Assembly (NCBI GenBank): GCA_003517285.1
Contig: DPAW01000245.1
Span: forward strand, 1-13,106
Origin: Verrucomicrobiales bacterium
Lineage (GTDB): Bacteria > Verrucomicrobiota > Verrucomicrobiia > Limisphaerales > UBA1100
Direction: 5' to 3'
Length of the DNA stretch: 13,106 nt
The notes below the pieces were generated by a model. That model was not told where the DNA came from. It did no database searches and worked only from the letters and a program-made list of their open reading frames with translations. Of this stretch, positions 7,645-13,106 are shown one piece after another. The translations under genes were made by a program, and so were the position numbers. Positions within the stretch are counted from its first letter, which is position 1. Every line of letters begins with the position of its first letter.

Positions 7645-10362
7645 ATGAAAACCCACTCCCCCCTCTTGAAAGGTTTTACTCTTCTGGCCCTGCTCCTTTG
7701 GGCTCTGCCGGATGCGGCAGCACAACAACTCCCGCGTGCCCGCCTCACCAGCGTGTTTCCTGCCGGCGGCCAGCAGGGCACCACGCTGGATGTCACCGTG
7801 GCCGGTGGCGATCTTGATGGCGCCAATGCGTTGACCTTCTCGCACCCTGGCATCACCGCCAAACCCAAGCTGGATGGTGGCGGCAAGCCGGTGGCGAACC
7901 AATACACCGTGAACATCGGCAAGGATGTGCCCGTGGGCTTTCACGATGTCCGCACCAGCGGCGGCAAATACGGTGTGACCAACGTGCGCTCTTTCGCAGT
8001 GGGGGATCTGACGGAAATGACTTCGAATGGCGGCACCTCACTAGAGAACGCGGCCGAAGTCGCCTTGGGCACAATCGTCAATGGCCAAACGCCCGCGCGG
8101 AATTACGCCTATTATAAAGTTGCCCTCAAGAAAGGGCAGCGGATCATTGTAAATTGCCTGGCGCGGGATCTCGATTCCAAGCTGGAACCGGTGGTGATCG
8201 TCAAGAACGCCGCCGGCCTGGAGCTGGAGCGCAGCCGTTCCGGGCAGCCGGTGGATTTCATGCCGGTGACTGATGGCGAATACTACGTGGGCCTGCATGA
8301 CTTTGTGTATGGCGGCGGGGCCGAGCATGTGTTTCGCCTGTCCATCTCCGAGCGGCCGCACATTGATTTCATCGTGCCGCCGGCTGGTGAACCCGGCAAG
8401 GCGGGCAAGTTTACTCTGTACGGCCGCAACTTGCCCGGTGGCACGGATAGCGGCATGGAGTTGGAAGGCAAACCGCTGCAGAAGCAGGAGGTGACCATTA
8501 CGCTGCCGGGCGATCCCAAAGCCCGTACCAGCCTTGCCGGCACGGCGCCGGTGGGCCCGAGCCAGGCCGGATTTGACGGTATTGAATACCGACTGCCGAG
8601 CCCCAAAGGTAGCTCCAATCCGGTCCGAATTTTCTTTACCGATGCTCCAGTGGTTGGCGAAGCAGCCGTACCGAATGATAAACCGGCCGAAGCCCAGAAG
8701 ATCACCATTCCCTGCGATTACGCCGGCTTGTTTTACCCGCGGCGCGACCGAGATTGGGTGACTTTTGATGCCAAGAAAGACGAGGTCTACTGGGTGGAAG
8801 TGGTCAGCGAACGCTTGGGCGTGCCGACCAATCCTTACTTCCGCCTCGAACGCGTCACCAAGAATGATCAAGGCGAAGAATCGGCCAGCACCGTCAAAGA
8901 GGTGCAGGACAGTCCGGTGAATATCGGCGGCGCGTCGTTCGACACCACCTCGGAGGATCCCTCGTACCGGTTTGTTGTGCCGGCCGATGGAACCTACCGG
9001 TTGGTCACCTATGATTTGTTCAACAGTGGCGCCGCCAATAGTCTGTACCGACTCTCGATCCGCAAGGAAGCGCCCGATTTCCGTCTGGTTGCGATGGTGG
9101 AAGGTCCGCCCGCATTGCAAAACCAGGCATTGCCTATGCCCACGGCGTTTCTGCGGCGAGGCCAGGTGTTGCCGGTTAAGGTCATGGCATTCAAACGAGA
9201 TGGATTCAATGAACCGATTGAGATTACTCTGAACGGCTTGCCCGGCCACATTGGTGCCAGCAAGGCGACGATTTATCCCGGTCAAAATTCTGCGCTCGTG
9301 CTACTCAAAGCCAAGGACGATGCCGCGGCGTGGTCGGGCAATGTGTCCGTTTTCGGCAAGGCCACGGTCAATGGCAAAGCCGTCACCCATCAGGCCCGCA
9401 CGGCGGATGTGACGACCATCGCCTACGACAGCCAATCCAAAAAATCCAAGGTCCGCGCGCGCCTGACTGGCAGCATGCTGATCACCGTGACCGATCAGGA
9501 AAAAGTGCCGCTTACGTTGGCCGCCAAGGAAGACAAGGTGTGGGAGCATTCCGTGTTCGGTAACATCAAGATCCCCATCAGCCTCGGATTTGATGACGGC
9601 TTCAAGGGGGTTGATAAAAATGTCGTGCTGGTCGGCCACCCCATCGTTTCCAAGTTCAAGGCGGTCAAGGTGGCCAAAGACAAGACCGAAGGCACCATCG
9701 ACCTAAACCTAGCCACCTACAAACTGCCGGCGGGCGATTACACCCTGTATTTGCGTTCCCAAGTGAAGGGCAAATATAAACGCGTAAAGGACGACGAACT
9801 GAAAGCGGCCAAGGATGCCGTCACCGCCGCCGACAAGGTGGCGAAGGATACCAAAGCCGCCTCGGATGCCGCCGCGAAAAACAAGGATGCGACCGCGGAA
9901 GCCAAAGCCGCCGCCAAGAAGAAGAGCGATGACGCCGCCGTCGCCAAGAAGGCTGCCGATGACTTGGTGAAAAAGCTTACGGCCGGCAACAAGGCCGGGG
10001 ACATCACCGCGACCTTCTTCAGCGAGCCCATTCAGGTGAAGGTTGCCGCCGCGCCGGTGGATTTGAAGCCGCTGGAAGCCGTGATCATCAAGGCCGGGGA
10101 GAAGGCCGAAGTCAGCGTCAACGTCGGCCGCAAATACGAGTTCAAGGAAGAGATCACCATCAGCTCCAAGGCTGCTAGCGGCATCTCTGTGGCCAACGGC
10201 AAGATCGCCAAGGATCAGGCTGCCGGCAAACTCACCTTCACCGTCGGCAAGACTGTGAAGCCTGGCGATTACAACTTTGAGATCACCGCCCAGATGCGGT
10301 TGAACAACCAAAACATCACCGTCAAACAACCAGTCACCGTCAAGGTGACTGCACCTCAATAA
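7645..10362 (+). CDS. Exported pre-peptidase C-terminal-domain-type beta-rich protein with Ala/Lys helical segment
   Basis: A 905-residue exported protein of the kind annotated in PVC genomes as containing pre-peptidase C-terminal (PPC) domains. A signal peptide occupies 1-26 (hydrophobic core 11-21, cleavage near AAA-Q). An opening Ig/TIG-like segment has VFPAGGQQGT (38-47) and a FSHPGI motif (65-70). PPC-like beta-sandwiches lie at about 130-235 and 340-472, the second with FYPRRDRDW (363-371) and a DGTYRL strand (449-453). Further beta-rich stretches run to about 710. Residues about 712-780 are then strikingly rich in Ala, Lys and Asp and almost surely helical, before a final beta-sandwich (about 790-902) ending in alternating Val/Thr. 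No catalytic motif is visible, so a binding or scaffold role outside the cytoplasm is the likeliest reading. No clear ribosome binding site precedes ATG 7645; the start is supported by the signal peptide. It leads a two-gene unit, only 8 nt before the cytochrome-WD40 gene. Confidence 0.88.
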   Translation: MKTHSPLLKGFTLLALLLWALPDAAAQQLPRARLTSVFPAGGQQGTTLDVTVAGGDLDGANALTFSHPGITAKPKLDGGGKPVANQYTVNIGKDVPVGFHDVRTSGGKYGVTNVRSFAVGDLTEMTSNGGTSLENAAEVALGTIVNGQTPARNYAYYKVALKKGQRIIVNCLARDLDSKLEPVVIVKNAAGLELERSRSGQPVDFMPVTDGEYYVGLHDFVYGGGAEHVFRLSISERPHIDFIVPPAGEPGKAGKFTLYGRNLPGGTDSGMELEGKPLQKQEVTITLPGDPKARTSLAGTAPVGPSQAGFDGIEYRLPSPKGSSNPVRIFFTDAPVVGEAAVPNDKPAEAQKITIPCDYAGLFYPRRDRDWVTFDAKKDEVYWVEVVSERLGVPTNPYFRLERVTKNDQGEESASTVKEVQDSPVNIGGASFDTTSEDPSYRFVVPADGTYRLVTYDLFNSGAANSLYRLSIRKEAPDFRLVAMVEGPPALQNQALPMPTAFLRRGQVLPVKVMAFKRDGFNEPIEITLNGLPGHIGASKATIYPGQNSALVLLKAKDDAAAWSGNVSVFGKATVNGKAVTHQARTADVTTIAYDSQSKKSKVRARLTGSMLITVTDQEKVPLTLAAKEDKVWEHSVFGNIKIPISLGFDDGFKGVDKNVVLVGHPIVSKFKAVKVAKDKTEGTIDLNLATYKLPAGDYTLYLRSQVKGKYKRVKDDELKAAKDAVTAADKVAKDTKAASDAAAKNKDATAEAKAAAKKKSDDAAVAKKAADDLVKKLTAGNKAGDITATFFSEPIQVKVAAAPVDLKPLEAVIIKAGEKAEVSVNVGRKYEFKEEITISSKAASGISVANGKIAKDQAAGKLTFTVGKTVKPGDYNFEITAQMRLNNQNITVKQPVTVKVTAPQ
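9778..9984 (+). repeat. Ala/Lys/Asp-rich helical low-complexity segment in the PPC protein
   Basis: Codons about 712-780 encode a degenerate run of short units such as AAKD, AADK and KAAAKKK, with almost no aromatic residues, Pro or Gly. It sits between two beta-rich regions and is probably a helix or short coiled coil acting as a spacer. The DNA is correspondingly repetitive (GCC/AAG/GAT codons) without exact long repeats. Confidence 0.75.
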
Positions 10363-10370
10363 ATTAATTC

Positions 10371-13106
10371 ATGATACGCACATTGATTCCCTACGCCGCC
10401 GCCCTGTTGGCTGTCGGCACAGTGGCACAGGCCGCACTGCCTGTGGCCAGCCTGAACCGCAAGACGCCGGTGGATTTTCAGGATGAAATCCTACCGATCT
10501 TCCGGGCCAATTGTCTGGCCTGCCACAACCAAACCAAGGCCAAGGCCGATGTGATTCTGGAAACACCTCAGGACATTGCGGAAGCGGATCTCGTGGTGCC
10601 CGGCAAACCGATGGAAAGTTTCCTGTTCCTGACCGCTACGCACGCCGAAGACCCCGCCATGCCACCCAAGGATAACAAGGCTGGCGCCAAGGATCTCAGC
10701 CCGCAACAGCTGGCGTTGATCAAGCTCTGGATCGAGCAGGGTGCAAAAGGCGAGATACGTGCCGCGCGCAAGATCGAATGGCAGCCATTGCCGCCTGGCC
10801 TGAACCCCATATATTCTGTGGCGGTGTCGCCGGATGGTCAATACGCAGCAGCGGGTCGGGCGAACCAAATCTTTGTGTACCATATCCCGAGCAAGACGCT
10901 CGTCACACGCCTGACCGATTCGGCCCTATTGAAAGACGGCAAGTACAAGGATGGAGTGAGCCATCAGGACCTCGTCCATTCGCTCGCCTTTTCGCCGACC
11001 GGCGATCTGTTGGCCAGTGGCGGGTATCGTGAGGTGAAACTTTGGCGCCGCCTGTCCGTCAGCGCGGCCAAGTCTCTGAACCTTGGTTCGGACAAGGGTA
11101 TACAGGCGGTGAGCGGCGATGGCAAATGGTTGGCTGTGGCCGAAGGCAACGCTATCAAGGTGTATGATCTTGCCAAGGGCAGCGCAGCCAAGACCTTGGC
11201 CGGGCTTAAGGCTTCCGCGACCAGCGTGGCGTTCTCCGCCGACAACACCAAGATCGCCGCCGGCACCGAGGATGGCGGGTTGATGGCCTGGACGTTGGCC
11301 GACGGCAAAGCGGCTGCTGTGGCACCGCCTACTGAAGGCGAAGCCTCCAAGCCGGTGAAGGTCAACGCCGTTGCCTTTCTCGCCGAAGGCAAGCAACTCG
11401 CGGCAGCGCAGGAGAATAATCTGATCATCGTGTACAATGTCACCGACAAGCTAGAGGTGGCCGGTGAATTCAAGGGCCATACCGGCCCGGTCACCTCGCT
11501 GGCGGCTGTGTCCACTGCGCCGACGCAGCTTGTTTCTGGTGCTAATGACAGCACTGTTCGGCATTGGGACGCAAATGGCTTTAAGATGGTACGCCAAATC
11601 GGTGCGGGCGGCCCGGTCAGCGCCGTGGCCGTTAGCCCGGATGGCACGCGCATTGCGTTGGTACTCACCGGCAAAAACGCCCGGCTCTTCAATACCGCCA
11701 ACGGTCAGCTTGTGGCTGATCTGAAAGGCAACCGACAAGCAACTGAGGCGTCCGCCGCCAAGGGCCGTTTTGCCGCCTACGCCAATGCCGAAGTCACTTA
11801 CCACACCGGCAATCTCAAGACCAAGACCGACGATCACAAGAAGGCCGATGATCGCGTCAAGAAAGCCGATGAAGCCCTTAAGAAGGCCGAGGCCATGCCC
11901 ATAGCCGAGAAGAAAAAAATCTTCGATGACGCGGAAGCCGCCCGAGTGGCCGACGAAAAGAACTACGAGAAACTCAAGTCGGATTACGAAGCGGTCCTGA
12001 AAACCTTCGAAGAACACGACACCGCGGCCAAGACCGCTGAAGCCGCTACCAAGACGGCCGTGGAAGGCGCCAAAGCGCCGGCGACTGATGCCACTAACAA
12101 GGCCAAGGAAGCCACAACCAAACGGACGGCTGCGGATAATGCGAAAAAGGCGTTAGACGCCGCCAAAACGGCATTGAAGCAGGGGGAAGATAAGTTGAAA
12201 GCGGCCGGCGACGACGTAGCCAAAGCGGCGGCACAGAAGGCAGTGGACGCGGCCAAGGCCAAAGTGACTTCAGCGGACCAAGCCTTCACCCGGGCGGACA
12301 CCTCCGCCAAGACGGCCGAACAGGCCAGCACCGCGGCCAAGGCGGCGGCGGACCAAGCAAAGGCTGCCGCCGATGCCGCCACCAAGGTATCTGCGGATAA
12401 GCGCAAGTTGGCCGCCGAAACGCAAAAGAAACGCGACGACCTCAACAAGCAACAGGCGGATGCAAAGAAGAAATTTGATGAGTCGGTGAAGAAAGCCACT
12501 GCAGCGGAAACGGAGTACAAGAAGCTGGAGGAACCAAGACAGCAAGCCGCCAATGAGTTGAAGCTCTCCAAGGAAGCTTTGGTAAGAGCGGAAGCGGCCA
12601 AAAAGGAAGCCGAAGGCCAAAAGGCGGCGGCGGATAAGCAGAAGACGGATGCCGATGCGGCAGCCAAGACGGCCAAGGACGGGTTGGCGCAGGTCGACAA
12701 GCCCGTGTTCGCTGTGGCGTTCTCGGCCGATAGCAAGCGCGTGTTGACCGGAGGAGAAGATCAGTTGATTCACATTTGGAACACGGCCGATGGCAAAGAA
12801 ACAGAAGTGGTAACCGGCCACAAGGGCACGATCAACGCGCTTGCCGTCACCGCGGAGGGCGCCTTGGTGAGTGGCAGTGCGGATAAGACCGCGGCGGTTT
12901 GGAATCTCGCATCCGAATGGAAACTGGAACGCACGCTGGGCACGGGCAGCCATGATTCGCCCATTGTGGATCGCGCCGCCGCATTAGCCTTCAGCAACGA
13001 CGGCAAGCAGCTAGCGGTTGGCGGTGGCGAACCCAGCCGCAGCGGAACGGTCCATGTGTTTACTATGGCCGACGGGAAAAATACTAAGAACCTGCTCGAG
13101 GTGCAC
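10371..13106 (+). CDS. Exported PSCyt1 cytochrome c / WD40 propeller fusion with large helical insertion, 3' end missing
   Basis: An exported cytochrome-c/WD40 fusion, open for 912 codons to the last base, so its C-terminus lies outside the window. ATG 10371 is fixed by an in-frame stop at 10365-10367 and begins a clear signal peptide (1-22, ending AQA-A). The Planctomycete cytochrome domain PSCyt1 spans about 34-130: a single haem motif CLACH (48-52) and a candidate distal Met97 in AMPPKD. WD40-like blades follow from about 147; I count seven to about 455, with recurring VAVSPDG or VAFS strands and VYD/LW-type ends. Residues about 480-775 are a long Ala/Lys/Asp-rich helical segment, after which at least three more blades (from 778; IHIWN, AAVWN, VHVF) continue to the edge. 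It lies 8 nt after the PPC gene with no Shine-Dalgarno sequence, suggesting translational coupling. The role is probably electron transfer combined with protein or polymer binding outside the cytoplasm; the substrate is unknown. Confidence 0.92.
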   Translation, partial: MIRTLIPYAAALLAVGTVAQAALPVASLNRKTPVDFQDEILPIFRANCLACHNQTKAKADVILETPQDIAEADLVVPGKPMESFLFLTATHAEDPAMPPKDNKAGAKDLSPQQLALIKLWIEQGAKGEIRAARKIEWQPLPPGLNPIYSVAVSPDGQYAAAGRANQIFVYHIPSKTLVTRLTDSALLKDGKYKDGVSHQDLVHSLAFSPTGDLLASGGYREVKLWRRLSVSAAKSLNLGSDKGIQAVSGDGKWLAVAEGNAIKVYDLAKGSAAKTLAGLKASATSVAFSADNTKIAAGTEDGGLMAWTLADGKAAAVAPPTEGEASKPVKVNAVAFLAEGKQLAAAQENNLIIVYNVTDKLEVAGEFKGHTGPVTSLAAVSTAPTQLVSGANDSTVRHWDANGFKMVRQIGAGGPVSAVAVSPDGTRIALVLTGKNARLFNTANGQLVADLKGNRQATEASAAKGRFAAYANAEVTYHTGNLKTKTDDHKKADDRVKKADEALKKAEAMPIAEKKKIFDDAEAARVADEKNYEKLKSDYEAVLKTFEEHDTAAKTAEAATKTAVEGAKAPATDATNKAKEATTKRTAADNAKKALDAAKTALKQGEDKLKAAGDDVAKAAAQKAVDAAKAKVTSADQAFTRADTSAKTAEQASTAAKAAADQAKAAADAATKVSADKRKLAAETQKKRDDLNKQQADAKKKFDESVKKATAAETEYKKLEEPRQQAANELKLSKEALVRAEAAKKEAEGQKAAADKQKTDADAAAKTAKDGLAQVDKPVFAVAFSADSKRVLTGGEDQLIHIWNTADGKETEVVTGHKGTINALAVTAEGALVSGSADKTAAVWNLASEWKLERTLGTGSHDSPIVDRAAALAFSNDGKQLAVGGGEPSRSGTVHVFTMADGKNTKNLLEVH
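11808..12695 (+). repeat. Roughly 295-codon Ala/Lys/Asp-rich coiled-coil insertion within the WD40 region
   Basis: Codons about 480-775 encode degenerate short units (KKADE, AAKTAE, AADQAK and similar) with scarce Pro, Gly and aromatic residues, typical of a long helix or antiparallel coiled coil. It interrupts the series of WD40 blades. Two short softer points (around KAPATD at nt 12069-12086 and LEEPRQ at 12525-12542) may be turns. The reading frame stays open across it. The DNA looks repetitive, but I see no exact tandem repeat of a fixed period. Confidence 0.85.

Noticed and set aside
8041..9285. Minus-strand open frame (414 codons) opposite the PPC-type gene
   Set aside because: The + strand frame has a signal peptide and family motifs over its whole length; the opposite frame shows none.
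11808..12695. Possible tandem DNA repeat or phase-variable tract
   Set aside because: The repetition is at the amino-acid level with irregular unit length. I see no exact repeat unit that would allow slippage.
11984..12736. Minus-strand open frame (250 codons) rich in Ala, Ser and Phe
   Set aside because: It is the complement of the Ala/Lys/Asp-rich helical segment. Its hydrophobic look comes from reverse reading of GCC/AAG/GAC codons, not from a membrane protein gene.

Overview
The window looks like chromosomal DNA of a bacterium from the Planctomycetes-Verrucomicrobia-Chlamydiae (PVC) group. I favour Verrucomicrobia or a relative, but cannot settle this without a search. The reasons are the gene families present: exported DUF1501 proteins, the Planctomycete-type cytochrome domains (PSCyt1; DUF1549/PSCyt2 with DUF1553/PSD1), a pre-peptidase-C-type beta-sandwich protein and a cytochrome-c/WD40 fusion. 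The DNA is GC-rich, and AT-rich only between transcription units. All seven convincing genes are on the + strand. I see no tRNA, rRNA, CRISPR array, insertion sequence or phage gene.

Layout. (1) Positions 2-583 hold the C-terminal part of a class III nucleotide cyclase cut by the window edge. It is followed by a weak hairpin and an AT-rich gap. (2) Positions 743-7402 look like one operon: three consecutive DUF1501 paralogues with twin-arginine signals (gaps of 52 and 76 nt), then, after 46 nt, a Sec-exported protein with Big2-like domains, a CX4CH haem-type motif, DUF1549 with a CXXCH motif, and DUF1553. (3) A 242-nt gap holds a perfect 8-bp hairpin and a promoter-like sequence. (4) A second unit runs from 7645 past the window end: a 905-residue exported beta-rich PPC-type protein, then only 8 nt later an exported protein with a PSCyt1 cytochrome domain, seven WD40-like blades, a helical Ala/Lys/Asp-rich segment of about 295 residues, and more WD40 blades up to the edge.

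How the genes may work together. Every gene from 743 onward carries an export signal, two encode haem-type motifs, and several carry repeat or beta-sandwich domains suited to binding proteins or polymers. The simplest inference is a periplasmic or envelope-associated redox and binding assembly. DUF1501 proteins would be folded cytoplasmically and exported by Tat, the cytochrome proteins exported by Sec and matured outside, and the PPC and WD40 proteins would act as scaffold. The substrate is unknown: no hydrolase, sulfatase or transporter of known specificity lies in the window. The families are known but functionally poorly characterised. The points that stand out are the triple DUF1501 array, the paired CX4CH/CXXCH motifs, and Ala/Lys-rich helical segments in both proteins of the second unit.
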